Positions 46,143 through 55,079 of a DNA stretch of 64,000 nucleotides are shown here, piece after piece. The stretch comes from Mesorhizobium sp. B2-4-3 (GTDB taxonomy: Bacteria; Pseudomonadota; Alphaproteobacteria; Rhizobiales; Rhizobiaceae): positions 175,001 to 239,000 of the forward strand of contig NZ_VFVL01000003.1 in assembly GCF_006442815.1 (NCBI RefSeq), given 5' to 3'. The position numbers were made by a program, and so were the translations under genes. The notes below the pieces were generated by a model. The model had not been told where the DNA came from. It did not search any database and saw only the letters and a list, made by a program, of their open reading frames with translations. How positions within the stretch are numbered: position 1 is the stretch's first letter; each line of letters starts with the position of its first letter.

Positions 46143-46990
46143 CCGACGCGGGCGCGCGCCTCCAGATAGCGGCTGATCGCGGCGTTGAGCTCGCCGCCCA
46201 GGATGAAGATCGCCGAGATGATGTAGAGGAACACGACCGCGATCATGATCGAGGCGAGCCCGGCATAGGTCGTCACATAGGACGAGAAATGGTCGAGATA
46301 GGTGGCGAAGATCGTCGACCCGACCAGCCAGGCGACCAGCGTGAAGACGATGCCCGGTATGATCGAGACGAAGCGGCGCTTGCCGGCCGGCAGCCAGATA
46401 TGCACCGAGAACAGCCCGATGACGATGACCGTCGAGGCGATCACGTAACGCCATATGGTGATCGTTCCCATATAGGGCTTGATCCATTCCAAATGTGCTT
46501 CCGCCAGCCGCGCGAGCAGCGGCGCGAACACCAGAAGCACGCTGATGGCGAGGAAGCAGGCGGTGGCGATCAGGACGAAGATGATGCTCTGCACCCTGCG
46601 GTGGACGATGCCGCGCGTCTCGGTGACGCGATAGGCGCGGTTGAGCGAGGTGCGCAGCGCCTCGATGCCGTTCGAGGCGAAATAGGCGGCCAAAAGCACG
46701 CCGTAGGTCAGAAGATCGGTGCGCCGCACGGTGAGCACGTTCTGCACCTCATGCGCGATCGGCTTGGCGATCTGCTCCGGCCATGTGTCGAAGACCAGAT
46801 GCACGGCCGTGTCGGCGAAGGCGCGCGCGCCGAGGAAGCTGCCGAGCGTCGTGGCGAAGATCAGGAACGGAAACAGCGCCATCAGCGAGGTGATCGCCAG
46901 ATGGCTGGCCATCGCCCAGCCGTCATCCGTGTTGAAATGGCCAATCGCATCGTAGAGCACGCGCTTGAGGGCAACGATATTCCGCAGCAA
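46139..46990 (-). CDS. YihY/BrkB family membrane protein
   Basis: A 283-residue six-span inner-membrane protein of the YihY/virulence factor BrkB family (DDGWAMASHLAITSLMALFPFLIFATTLGSFLG). The old RNase BN assignment for this family was an error; the function is unknown, possibly envelope transport. I prefer a TTG start at 46990 with GGAG nine bases upstream; the longer frame to 47128 would overlap the SDR gene. Its stop lies inside a RIME-like palindrome. Confidence 0.8.
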   Translation of the reverse strand: MLRNIVALKRVLYDAIGHFNTDDGWAMASHLAITSLMALFPFLIFATTLGSFLGARAFADTAVHLVFDTWPEQIAKPIAHEVQNVLTVRRTDLLTYGVLLAAYFASNGIEALRTSLNRAYRVTETRGIVHRRVQSIIFVLIATACFLAISVLLVFAPLLARLAEAHLEWIKPYMGTITIWRYVIASTVIVIGLFSVHIWLPAGKRRFVSIIPGIVFTLVAWLVGSTIFATYLDHFSSYVTTYAGLASIMIAVVFLYIISAIFILGGELNAAISRYLEARARVG

Positions 46991-47048
46991 GGACCCGCGC
47001 TCCGCTCGATTGTGTCGACGCCGCGAATATGGGAAGTGATTGCGGCAA

Positions 47049-47915
47049 ATGGCAACCCCAGGTCCCACAATGCGCCCCGCGGCAGAAGAGTTGCGCACCG
47101 TCATCGTCACCGGCGCCTCCTCCGGCATCGGCGCCTATTGCGCGCGGGCGTTGAAGGCGGAAGGCTGGCGGGTGTTCGCCACCGCGCGCAAGCCGGCCGA
47201 CATCGCGGCCCTCGAGGCCGACGGCTTGGAGGCCCTCTATCTCGACTATCGCGAGCCCGAATCCATCGCCGCCTTGGTCGATGCGGTGCTGGAGCGTACC
47301 GGCGGCACGCTTGACGCGCTGTTCAACAACGGCGCCTACGCCCAGCCCGGCGCCGTCGAGGACCTGCCGGTCGCGGCACTTCGCGAACAGTTCGAAGCCA
47401 ATTTCTTCGGTTGGCATGATCTCACCCGGCGCATCGTGCCCGTCATGCGCCGCCAGGGGCACGGCCGGCTCGTCCACTGCTCCTCGATCCTCGGACTGGC
47501 TCCGGTCCGCTTCCGCGGCGCCTATTCGGCCTCCAAGCACGCCATCGAAGGCCTGATGCTGTGCATGCGCCAGGAACTCGAAGGCAGCGGCATCCACCTT
47601 TCCCTCATCGAGCCGGGACCGGTGACGTCGAAGATCGCCAGCAATGGCTTGCCCTGCTTTCTGAAAAACATCGATGTCGAGAATTCCGTCCACCGCGCCG
47701 ACTATCAGCTACAACTCGCCCGGCTTCAGGCGGGCGGCAGCGTGTCGAAGCTGAAACCAGGACCGGAGATCGTGCACAGGGCGCTGCGCCACGCGCTTCT
47801 GTCACAGCGCCCGCGCCCGCACTATGTGGTAACGGTGCCGGCCAGGATCGGTGTGGCGCTGAAACGCGTCCTGCCGGCATCCTTGCTCTACCGCGTGCTC
47901 GCCAGGCGCGCCTGA
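47049..47915 (+). CDS. SDR family oxidoreductase
   Basis: A 288-residue classical short-chain dehydrogenase: cofactor loop TGASSGIG near 22, the NNGAYAQPG segment (NNAG equivalent), the catalytic Ser in HCSSILG and YSASKHA with the Tyr-Lys pair. The cofactor is probably NADP(H) because ATARK follows beta-2. The substrate is unknown. ATG 47049 or 47070 could be the start. It is followed 25 nt later by the twin-transmembrane gene. Confidence 0.88.
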   Translation: MATPGPTMRPAAEELRTVIVTGASSGIGAYCARALKAEGWRVFATARKPADIAALEADGLEALYLDYREPESIAALVDAVLERTGGTLDALFNNGAYAQPGAVEDLPVAALREQFEANFFGWHDLTRRIVPVMRRQGHGRLVHCSSILGLAPVRFRGAYSASKHAIEGLMLCMRQELEGSGIHLSLIEPGPVTSKIASNGLPCFLKNIDVENSVHRADYQLQLARLQAGGSVSKLKPGPEIVHRALRHALLSQRPRPHYVVTVPARIGVALKRVLPASLLYRVLARRA

Positions 47916-47940
47916 CCGAACCTGAACCGGAGCCTGCCAG

Positions 47941-48132
47941 ATGCTCATCACCTTGAAGATCCTCGCCGTCATCGCCATGGCCGCCGTGGTGATCGTGCTG
48001 GTCCGCGGTCTGATCAACATGATGCGCGGCGGCTCCGGCATCACCTCGAACAAGCTGATGCAGGCGCGCATCATGCTGCAGGCAGTGGCCTTGGCGCTGC
48101 TGTTGCTGGTGGTCTATTTCACGCGCAAATAG
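47941..48132 (+). CDS. Twin transmembrane (HIG1-like) small protein
   Basis: A 63-residue protein with two hydrophobic helices (about 3-24 and 40-59) joined by a short basic loop RGLINMMRGGSGITSNKLMQARIM, the R-x-M-QARI pattern of HIG1-like twin-transmembrane proteins in alphaproteobacteria. Eukaryotic HIG1 proteins associate with respiratory complexes. A similar role here is inference. Confidence 0.8.
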   Translation: MLITLKILAVIAMAAVVIVLVRGLINMMRGGSGITSNKLMQARIMLQAVALALLLLVVYFTRK

Positions 48133-48142
48133 CGCGGGCTTA

Positions 48143-48185
48143 GCAATTCCGGAAAAGTGTGGAACGGTTTTCCATCCGGAATTGC
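48143..48185. repeat. Palindromic repeat (GCAATTCC family)
   Basis: GCAATTCCGGAAAA...TTTTCCATCCGGAATTGC, 43 bases, related to 27766 and 35750. It lies between the twin-TM gene and the adenosyltransferase start. Confidence 0.8.
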
Positions 48186-48212
48186 GCCAAAAATCGCTTA
48201 ATGGGGGATCGC

Positions 48213-48794
48213 GTGGTCAAGCTCAACAAGATCTACACCCGCACCGGCGACGACGGCACGACAGGGCTCGGCACCGGCGAGCGGCGGCTGAAATCCGACC
48301 TGCGCGTCGATGCCTACGGCACCGTGGACGAGGCCAATGCCTGCATCGGCATGGCCCGCCTTCACACCGGCGCGGCGCATCCCGCGATCGACGCCATGCT
48401 GTCGCGCATCCAGAATGATCTGTTCGATCTGGGAGCCGACCTCGCCGTGCCCGACGACGGCAGGCCCCTGGAATACGAGCCGCTGCGCATCGTCGCCGCC
48501 CAGACCGGCCGCGTCGAACAGGACATCGATGCGCTCAACAAAAGCCTGCAGCCGCTGAAATCCTTCGTGCTGAACGGCGGCACGCCGGCGGCCGCCGCGC
48601 TCCATCTGGCCCGCACCGTGGCGCGCCGCGCCGAGCGCCTGATGGTGGCGCTGGCGCAGGATCCGGCCGAGCATATCAACCGCGAGGCGCTCAAATACAT
48701 CAACCGTGTCTCGGACTTCCTGTTCGTCGCCGCCCGCGCGGTCAATGACAATGGAAAGGCCGACGTGCTATGGGTGCCCGGCAAGAACCGCTGA
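48213..48794 (+). CDS. Cob(I)yrinic acid a,c-diamide adenosyltransferase, PduO type
   Basis: A 193-residue ATP:cob(I)alamin adenosyltransferase making adenosylcobalamin. The N-terminal ATP site KIYTRTGDDGTTGLGTGERRLKSD and the motifs NDLFDLGADLA, FVLNGGTPAAAALHLARTVARRAER and NRVSDFLFVAAR are intact. A GTG start at 48213 follows GGGGGATCGC; ATG 48201 is too close to the upstream repeat. Followed 21 nt later by the rhomboid gene. Confidence 0.93.
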   Translation: MVKLNKIYTRTGDDGTTGLGTGERRLKSDLRVDAYGTVDEANACIGMARLHTGAAHPAIDAMLSRIQNDLFDLGADLAVPDDGRPLEYEPLRIVAAQTGRVEQDIDALNKSLQPLKSFVLNGGTPAAAALHLARTVARRAERLMVALAQDPAEHINREALKYINRVSDFLFVAARAVNDNGKADVLWVPGKNR

Positions 48795-48815
48795 ATTTGG
48801 GGGCGGGAGGGTCCG

Positions 48816-49619
48816 ATGTTCATCCCGCTTTACGACACCAACAGGCTGCGCCACATTCGCCTGCAATATGTGACGATCGGCCTGATCGTGGCGAACGTGC
48901 TCGTCTATCTGGCGACCGCGCTCGGCGGTGAAAACTTCACCAATGCCGCGGTTCTCGGTCTGGGATTCATTCCGTCCGTGGTTCACGACAAGGTCGAGCT
49001 GTCGCCCGAATTCGTCGTCATCCCCGAGAGCCTGAGCTACCTCACCTATTCCTTCCTGCATGCCGACATCTTCCATCTCGGCGGCAACATGCTGTTTCTC
49101 TGGGTGTTCGGCGACAATGTCGAGGACGCGCTCGGCCACATACGCTACCTGATCTTCTATCTCGCCTGCGCCGTCGCCGGCGCCTTCTTCCAGGGGCTGG
49201 TGGCCTGGGATTCGCAGGTGCCGTTGATCGGCGCCTCGGGCGCCATCGCCGGCGTCGTCGCCGCGTATCTGATCCTCTATCCCCGGGTGAAAGTCTGGGT
49301 GCTGGCCTTTGCCCGCATTCCGCTGCGCATCCCGGCTTTCATTCCGCTGATCCTGTGGATCCTGTTCCAGATCGTGATGTTTGCCGCGGCCGGCGAGGAC
49401 CAGATCTCCTGGGCCTGCCATATCGGCGGCATCATCGCCGGATCGATCCTGGTGCTGGTGCTGCGCAGCCGCGGCGTGCCGCTGCTGGCCGGCGCCGACG
49501 GCGAGCCGGATCCGACTCCCAACGTCCAGCAGGCGCCTGTTCCTGTCGAGCCGGCCGCGGGCGATCCGGCCCAGCCGGCGTCGCAATGGGGCCGTGGAGC
49601 AGCGACGCCTCGCGACTGA
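48816..49619 (+). CDS. Rhomboid family intramembrane serine protease
   Basis: A 267-residue six-span protease. The catalytic Ser is in LIGASGAIAGVVAAY and the His in WACHIGGIIAG; the HADIFHLGGNMLFLWVFGDNVED loop-1 block is present. The hydrophilic proline-rich tail is likely cytoplasmic. The substrate is unknown. GGGAGGGTCCG precedes the start. It follows the adenosyltransferase gene closely and may be in the same transcript. Confidence 0.93.
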   Translation: MFIPLYDTNRLRHIRLQYVTIGLIVANVLVYLATALGGENFTNAAVLGLGFIPSVVHDKVELSPEFVVIPESLSYLTYSFLHADIFHLGGNMLFLWVFGDNVEDALGHIRYLIFYLACAVAGAFFQGLVAWDSQVPLIGASGAIAGVVAAYLILYPRVKVWVLAFARIPLRIPAFIPLILWILFQIVMFAAAGEDQISWACHIGGIIAGSILVLVLRSRGVPLLAGADGEPDPTPNVQQAPVPVEPAAGDPAQPASQWGRGAATPRD

Positions 49620-49781
49620 ACCGATTTGGGTGCGTCGTGGGATATTGACGCGCCGATTTGCCGCCACTACGGAAACGGCACCGTTGGGCGGATATTCCGC
49701 CCGTAATGTCGGCTTTCGACAACTCTGACAGGGCGCACGCTGGTATAGCGCCCCGACTATCTCAGGAGAGGTGACAGGAAA

Positions 49782-50531
49782 ATGAAGATCCTTGTGCCCG
49801 TGAAGCGGGTTGTGGACGCCAACGTCAAGGTCCGGGTGAAGGCCGATGGACTGGGCGTCGAGCTCGCCAACGTCAAGATGGCGATGAACCCGTTCGACGA
49901 GATCGCGGTCGAGGAAGCCATCCGCATCAAGGAAGCCGGCAAGGCGGAAGAGATCATCGTCGTCTCGGTCGGCCCGCAGCAGGCGCAGGAGACGCTGCGC
50001 ACCGCGCTCGCCATGGGCGCCGACCGCGCCATCCTGGTCAAGACCGACGAGCAGACCGAGCCGCTGGGCGTCGCCAAGGTGCTGAAGGGCGTGGTCGAGG
50101 CCGAGGCGCCCGGCCTTGTCATCCTCGGCAAGCAGGCGATCGACGACGATTCGAACCAGACCGGCCAGATGCTGGCGGCACTGCTTGGTTGGTCGCAGGG
50201 CACCTTCGCGTCCAAGATCGTGCTCGAAGGCGATCATGCCAAGGTGACGCGCGAAGTCGACGGCGGCCTGCAGACGGTGGAATTGAAGATGCCGGCGATC
50301 GTCACCGCCGACCTGCGCCTCAACCAGCCGCGCTATGCCTCGCTGCCCAACATCATGAAGGCCAAGAAGAAGCCGCTCGACGAGAAGAGCCCAGCCGACT
50401 ACGGCGCCGACGTCAAGCCGCGCCTCAAGGTGGTCAAGACCGAGGAACCGAGCGGCCGCAAGGCGGGCGTCAAGGTCAAGAGCGTGGCCGAGTTGGTCGA
50501 GAAGCTGAAGAACGAAGCCGGCGTGCTCTAA
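49782..50531 (+). CDS. etfB: Electron transfer flavoprotein subunit beta
   Basis: A 249-residue AMP-binding subunit of ETF, which collects electrons from acyl-CoA dehydrogenases and passes them to the ubiquinone pool. [19 protein letters not shown] at the N-terminus and the recognition-loop helix [32 protein letters not shown], target of lysine methylation in some organisms, are typical. GTGACAGGAAA precedes the start at 49782. It is separated from etfA by a RIME-like element. Confidence 0.96.
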   Translation: MKILVPVKRVVDANVKVRVKADGLGVELANVKMAMNPFDEIAVEEAIRIKEAGKAEEIIVVSVGPQQAQETLRTALAMGADRAILVKTDEQTEPLGVAKVLKGVVEAEAPGLVILGKQAIDDDSNQTGQMLAALLGWSQGTFASKIVLEGDHAKVTREVDGGLQTVELKMPAIVTADLRLNQPRYASLPNIMKAKKKPLDEKSPADYGADVKPRLKVVKTEEPSGRKAGVKVKSVAELVEKLKNEAGVL

Positions 50532-50655
50532 GGAAATCCGATGAGGCCGGCCTGCAAACGGCTGGCTTCTGCGCTTCCGGTGCTCACGTACGGATGTACG
50601 CTCCGCTCCGGTTCTCGAAACCAACCGTTTTCGGCTCGGCCTGACCGGATTTCAG
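50532..50655. repeat. RIME-like palindromic element, copy 3 (inverted), inside the etfBA operon
   Basis: AGGAAATCCGATGAGGCCGG mirrors GGCCTGACCGGATTTC; the core is the reverse complement of the other copies. It starts one base after the etfB stop and fills most of the 157-nt etfB-etfA gap. Confidence 0.85.
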
Positions 50656-50688
50656 GGAGCCTCGAAGACGAAAGTCAGGGATGAAACA

Positions 50689-51618
50689 ATGGCAATTCTC
50701 CTCATCGCCGAACACGACAACGCAAGTCTTTCCGACCAGACCGCCAAGGCGCTGTCGGCGGCCCTCCAGATCGGCTCCGATGTCGACGTGCTGGTGGCCG
50801 GCAAGGGCGCCAAGGGCGCTGCCGACGCCGCCGCCAAGCTGAAGGGCGTCCGCAAGGTGCTGCTCACCGAGGCCGACGAGCTTTCGGAACGCCTCGCCGA
50901 GCCGACCGCGGCTCTCGTCGTCTCGCTTGCTGGCGGCTACGACACGATCGTCGCGCCCGCCACCTCGTCGGGCAAGAACGTCGCGCCGCGCGTGGCGGCG
51001 CTGCTCGACGTGGCCCAGGTGTCCGAGATCATCGAAGTGGTCTCGCCCGATACGTTCAAGCGACCGATCTATGCCGGCAACGCCATCCAGACCGTGCAGT
51101 CGACCGACGCCAAGAAGGTCATCACGGTGCGCACCGCATCGTTCTCGGCGGCGCCGGAAGGCGGCTCGGCCCCGGTCGAAACGGCCAACGCCACCGCCAA
51201 TCCGGGCCTCTCCTCCTTCGTCGAGAACAAGCTCTCCGAGAACGATCGGCCGGAACTGACTTCGGCCAAGATCATCATCTCGGGTGGCCGCGCGCTCGGC
51301 TCCTCAGAGAAGTTCCAGGAAGTCATCCTGCCGGTCGCCGACAAGCTCGGCGCCGCGGTCGGCGCCTCCCGCGCCGCGGTCGACGCCGGTTACGCGCCGA
51401 ACGACTGGCAAGTCGGCCAGACCGGCAAGGTGGTCGCGCCCGACCTTTACATCGCCGTCGGCATCTCCGGCGCCATCCAGCACCTGGCCGGCATGAAGGA
51501 TTCGAAGGTCATCGTCGCCATCAACAAGGACGAGGAAGCCCCGATCTTCCAGGTTGCCGACTACGGCCTGGTCGGCGATCTCTTCGTCATCCTGCCGGAG
51601 CTGCAAAAGGCGCTTTGA
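50689..51618 (+). CDS. etfA: Electron transfer flavoprotein subunit alpha
   Basis: A 309-residue FAD-binding subunit of ETF. The C-terminal FAD domain carries [56 protein letters not shown], and [22 protein letters not shown]. It pairs with EtfB. A terminator hairpin follows, so the dehydrogenase gene downstream is transcribed separately. Confidence 0.97.
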   Translation: MAILLIAEHDNASLSDQTAKALSAALQIGSDVDVLVAGKGAKGAADAAAKLKGVRKVLLTEADELSERLAEPTAALVVSLAGGYDTIVAPATSSGKNVAPRVAALLDVAQVSEIIEVVSPDTFKRPIYAGNAIQTVQSTDAKKVITVRTASFSAAPEGGSAPVETANATANPGLSSFVENKLSENDRPELTSAKIIISGGRALGSSEKFQEVILPVADKLGAAVGASRAAVDAGYAPNDWQVGQTGKVVAPDLYIAVGISGAIQHLAGMKDSKVIVAINKDEEAPIFQVADYGLVGDLFVILPELQKAL

Positions 51619-51647
51619 CGCAGCCGGTTCCGGCATATTAAAATCCG

Positions 51648-51688
51648 AAGGGTGGGGTAGACGAAGTCGCCCCGCCCTTTTAGTTTGC
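51648..51688 (+). terminator. Rho-independent terminator of etfA
   Basis: AAGGGTGGGG (51648-51657) pairs with CCCCGCCCTT (51670-51679), with one G-T pair, followed by TTTAGTTTG. It is 29 nt after the etfA stop. Confidence 0.75.
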
Positions 51689-51820
51689 ACTGCACAAAAA
51701 GCGGGCCATCAAGGCCTGAAGCTAATCCGGCGGTTTTGCGCCCGGATTGCGGGAAACAAACAAATAGGAGCGTTTCCGCGCTTCAAAGAAGCGGAAAATG
51801 CTCCGGACGGGATCGGGGTA

Positions 51821-52699
51821 ATGAGCAAGATCGAGACGATCGGGATTGTCGGCGCGGGTCAGATGGGTGGCGGCATCGCCCATGTCTCGGCGCTGGGGGG
51901 CTACAAGGTCCTGATCCACGACGTGTCGCCCGACCGTATCGAGAAGGGCATCGCCACCATCAGCGGCAACATGGCGCGTCAGGTCGGCTCCGGCAAGCTT
52001 GAGGAAAAGGCGCGCAACGAAGCGATGGCGCGCATCTCCGCCGCCCCGGCCATGGCCGATCTTGCCGCCGCCGATCTGGTGATCGAAGCGGCGACCGAGG
52101 ACGAGACGGTCAAGCGCAAGATCTACGCGCAGCTCTGCCCACAGCTCAATCCGGAAGCGATCCTGGCGACAAACACCTCATCGATCTCGATCACTCGGCT
52201 TGCCGCGCAGACCGACCGGCCGGAACGCTTCATCGGCATTCATTTCATGAACCCGGTGCCGGTGATGAAGCTGGTCGAGCTGGTGCGCGGCATCGCCACC
52301 GAGGATCATACCTTCGAGACCGCCAAGAGCTATGTGAAGCACCTCGACAAGACGATCACCGTTTCCGAGGATTTCCCGGCCTTCATCGTCAACCGTATCC
52401 TGCTGCCGATGATCAACGAGGCGATCTACACGCTCTATGAAGGCGTCGGCACGGTCGATGCCATCGACACCGCCATGCGGCTCGGCGCCAACCACCCGAT
52501 GGGACCGCTGCAGCTCGCCGACTTCATCGGCCTCGACACCTGCCTGTCGATCATGCAGGTGCTGCATGAAGGCCTGTCGGATTCGAAATACCGCCCCTGC
52601 CCGCTGCTGGTGAAATATGTCGAGGCCGGCTGGCTCGGCCGCAAGACCGGCCGCGGCTTCTACGATTATCGCGGCGACCATCCGGTGCCGACGCGCTGA
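51821..52699 (+). CDS. 3-hydroxybutyryl-CoA dehydrogenase
   Basis: A 292-residue NAD(P)-dependent enzyme oxidising 3-hydroxybutyryl-CoA to acetoacetyl-CoA. The cofactor loop is GAGQMGGGIA, the catalytic pair is His in GIHFMNPVPVMKLVE and Glu nearby, and the NHPMGPLQLADFIGLDT domain is intact. It is closer to the FadB2/PaaH single-domain type than to the bifunctional FadB. ATG 51821 has GATCGGGGTA upstream. Presence beside etf genes fits beta-oxidation or PHB turnover. Confidence 0.94.
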   Translation: MSKIETIGIVGAGQMGGGIAHVSALGGYKVLIHDVSPDRIEKGIATISGNMARQVGSGKLEEKARNEAMARISAAPAMADLAAADLVIEAATEDETVKRKIYAQLCPQLNPEAILATNTSSISITRLAAQTDRPERFIGIHFMNPVPVMKLVELVRGIATEDHTFETAKSYVKHLDKTITVSEDFPAFIVNRILLPMINEAIYTLYEGVGTVDAIDTAMRLGANHPMGPLQLADFIGLDTCLSIMQVLHEGLSDSKYRPCPLLVKYVEAGWLGRKTGRGFYDYRGDHPVPTR

Positions 52700-52795
52700 T
52701 CTTCCCAGGCTGAACCCTTTCGGCGCGGCTTAATGCGTGTCGCGCAAAAGTGTGCAGCGGTTTTGCGATAACGACATGCATGAAAACAACGGCCT

Positions 52796-52886
52796 AAAGC
52801 GCGTCGCCTGAATCCGCTTCAGCGCGACGCGCTTTAGAGCATGATCCCGAAAAGTGGGAACCGGTTTTCGGAGAAAGATCATGCTC
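52796..52886. repeat. Composite palindromic repeat (GCGTCGCCTGAATCCG plus GCATGATCC)
   Basis: The first hairpin AAAGCGCGTCGC (52796-52807) pairs with GCGACGCGCTTT (52824-52835). The second, GAGCATGATCCCGAAAAGTGGG...TTTTCGGAGAAAGATCATGCTC, spans 52837-52886. Members of families seen at 4083, 17982 and 27850. Confidence 0.8.
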
Positions 52887-52897
52887 CAACAAAGAGT

Positions 52898-52939
52898 TAG
52901 ACCGTGATGGCGATTCAACGGAATCGCCATCACGGTCTA
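52898..52939. repeat. Perfect 19-bp inverted repeat ending in the diguanylate cyclase stop codon
   Basis: TAGACCGTGATGGCGATTC (52898-52916), loop AACG, then GAATCGCCATCACGGTCTA (52921-52939). The last three bases are the TAG stop of the minus-strand cyclase gene. It is probably also its terminator or processing hairpin. Confidence 0.85.
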
Positions 52940-54943
52940 GGAGGCCGCGGCAAACGGCGGAGGCCGCACGCCGCCTTTCGAAACATCCTCGGACGAAGCT
53001 TCGTCGGGTGCCGCCGAAACGCAGCCACGTCCTGCCGCTTTGGCGGCATAGCAGGCGGCGTCGGCACGAGCGATGATCTCGTCCACTTCGCCGCAACCGG
53101 CGCGGATCGGCGCGAGCCCGATGCTGGCGCCGATCGAATGCGGGCGCCCGTCCCAGCTGAAATTGAGGTTGCGGATGGCGTCGATGACCGAGCGCGCAGC
53201 GATCGGCCCGCGCGCCGCGGCGCCCGATTTGAGGATGACGGCGAACTCGTCGCCGCCGAGCCGCGCGACGATGTCTTCCGGGCCAAGCACGGTGCGCAAG
53301 GCATCCGCCACGCGCTTGAGCAGCGCATCGCCCGCGGCATGGCCGCCGGTGTCGTTGACCGCCTTGAAGTGGTCGAGGTCGACGAACATGAACTGATGCT
53401 CGCCGCCATTGAGGCGGCACTGGTCGACCAGTTCCTCCATAGTGAGGATGAAGCTCGAGCGGTTGGCGAGCCCGGTCAGCACGTCATGGGCGGCCGCGTA
53501 GGCCAGTTGACGCTGCAGGGCGCGCGCGTCGGTGAAATCCTGGAAGACGATGACGAGGCCGCAGAACTCGTCGCGGTCGTTCATCATCGGCGACACCACT
53601 TGGCGGATGCTGCAGCGCGAGTCGTCGCGCCGGACAAGGACAGCGCGCGTGTTCTGGTCGCAGTGCGGCCGCTCGCTCGACGAAGGGCGCGTCAGCCCGA
53701 TCCTCTGCCCGCTTTCCTCGTCGACCGCCCAATAAACATGGCCGAGCACCTTGCCCATAGCCTCGCCAACGTCAACGCCGGTGAGCTTTTCGGCAACCGG
53801 GTTCATGAAGGTGACGCGATTGGCGGCATCGGTGCAGATCACCGCGTCGCCGATCGACTGCAGCGTCACCCTGAGACGTTCCTTCTCGTCGGCCAGCATC
53901 GCCGCCGAGACCATCAGCCGCGCCTCGGCCTCCTTGCGCTCGGTGATATCGGTCAGGCTGCCGATGGCCCGGACCAGCCGGCCCTCGCCGTCGCGCTCGA
54001 TCGCCTTGCCGCGGTCGAGGATCCAGACCCAGCGGCCGTCCTTGTGCCGCATCCGGAACTCGGCCTCGAAAAATTCCGTCTCGCCGGCAAGATGCGCGCG
54101 ATCCGCCTCGGCGACGCGTTCGCGATCGTCGGGATGGATCATCGCCAGCCAGCGGTCGGGATCGCCGTCGAGCTCGCCGTCGGCATAGCCCAGCATCTTC
54201 ACCCAGGTTTCGGAATAGGTCGTGCCGCCCTTGCGCATATCGAGGCTCCAGATGCCCTGCCCGGCACTGGTGAGCGCGAAATTCCATCGGGTCTCGGCCT
54301 CGGCGATGCGCGCCTCGGCCTGCTTGCGGGCGTCGATGTCCTCGATCTGCGACACCAGATAAAGCGGCTTGCCTGTGTCCTCGTCGCGGATGACCGAGCC
54401 GGCAAGCTGCGCCCAGACCGGGGTCCCGTCTTTCCTGAGGTAGCGCTTTTCGAAATGGTAGGAGCTGATCCGGCCTTCCCGCACGTTCATCATCGTCTCG
54501 CGGCCGATCGAAAGATCGTCCGGATGCGTGATCTGCGGAAAGGTCAGCGCCTCGATCTCCGCGCGGCTGTAGCCGAGCATGGCGGCGAAGGCGGGGTTGG
54601 CCTGCTGGATTCGACCGTCGAGGCCGACAATGGCGACGCCGATCGCCGAATCCTCCATGGCGCGGCGGAAGCGCTGCTCGCTCTCCGCTATCTGCCGGCG
54701 ATCGTCGACGATGCGGTGAATGAACAGCGCCGACAAAAACAGCGTCGCGGCGGTGATGGCGACGGATATCTGCAGGCAGAGCCTCAGCGCGTCGGCGCCC
54801 AGTTCAAGGCGCGGCAACAGGATCGACACGGCGGTGGCAACCAGGCCGACCGCCAGCAGACCCTGCGCAGCGTGCCTGTCGGCACGGAGCCCTTTCCAGT
54901 TCAACCACGCCACGATGCGATCCCACCCAATACGCAACTGCAC
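52937..54943 (-). CDS. Membrane-anchored PAS-PAS-PAS-GGDEF diguanylate cyclase
   Basis: A 668-residue signalling enzyme making cyclic di-GMP. Two N-terminal helices (about 27-47 and 55-75) are followed by three PAS/PAC domains at about 90-210, 215-340 and 350-480, then a GGDEF domain at about 490-640. The catalytic motif LGGDEF is intact. The inhibitory I-site RxxD five residues before it reads GPED, so the first residue is lost and product feedback inhibition is probably absent. There is no EAL domain. The stop codon is provided by the end of a perfect inverted repeat. Confidence 0.93.
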   Translation of the reverse strand: MQLRIGWDRIVAWLNWKGLRADRHAAQGLLAVGLVATAVSILLPRLELGADALRLCLQISVAITAATLFLSALFIHRIVDDRRQIAESEQRFRRAMEDSAIGVAIVGLDGRIQQANPAFAAMLGYSRAEIEALTFPQITHPDDLSIGRETMMNVREGRISSYHFEKRYLRKDGTPVWAQLAGSVIRDEDTGKPLYLVSQIEDIDARKQAEARIAEAETRWNFALTSAGQGIWSLDMRKGGTTYSETWVKMLGYADGELDGDPDRWLAMIHPDDRERVAEADRAHLAGETEFFEAEFRMRHKDGRWVWILDRGKAIERDGEGRLVRAIGSLTDITERKEAEARLMVSAAMLADEKERLRVTLQSIGDAVICTDAANRVTFMNPVAEKLTGVDVGEAMGKVLGHVYWAVDEESGQRIGLTRPSSSERPHCDQNTRAVLVRRDDSRCSIRQVVSPMMNDRDEFCGLVIVFQDFTDARALQRQLAYAAAHDVLTGLANRSSFILTMEELVDQCRLNGGEHQFMFVDLDHFKAVNDTGGHAAGDALLKRVADALRTVLGPEDIVARLGGDEFAVILKSGAAARGPIAARSVIDAIRNLNFSWDGRPHSIGASIGLAPIRAGCGEVDEIIARADAACYAAKAAGRGCVSAAPDEASSEDVSKGGVRPPPFAAAS

Positions 54944-55079
54944 GTCGCCACCACCCTGGCGGATCGGTTTTAAGGAATGGTTGCGTGAGCGCTGGCGATC
55001 ACTCCGCTAACCGGCAAACAATTGACGGCATGCTTAAGGTACTGTTTCCAAACTGTACCGAAGAACCGGTGTGCGGCGG

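Noticed and set aside
48768..50624. 618-codon minus-strand frame opposite rhomboid and etfB
   Set aside because: It crosses two convincing genes and an intergenic region and shows no domain.
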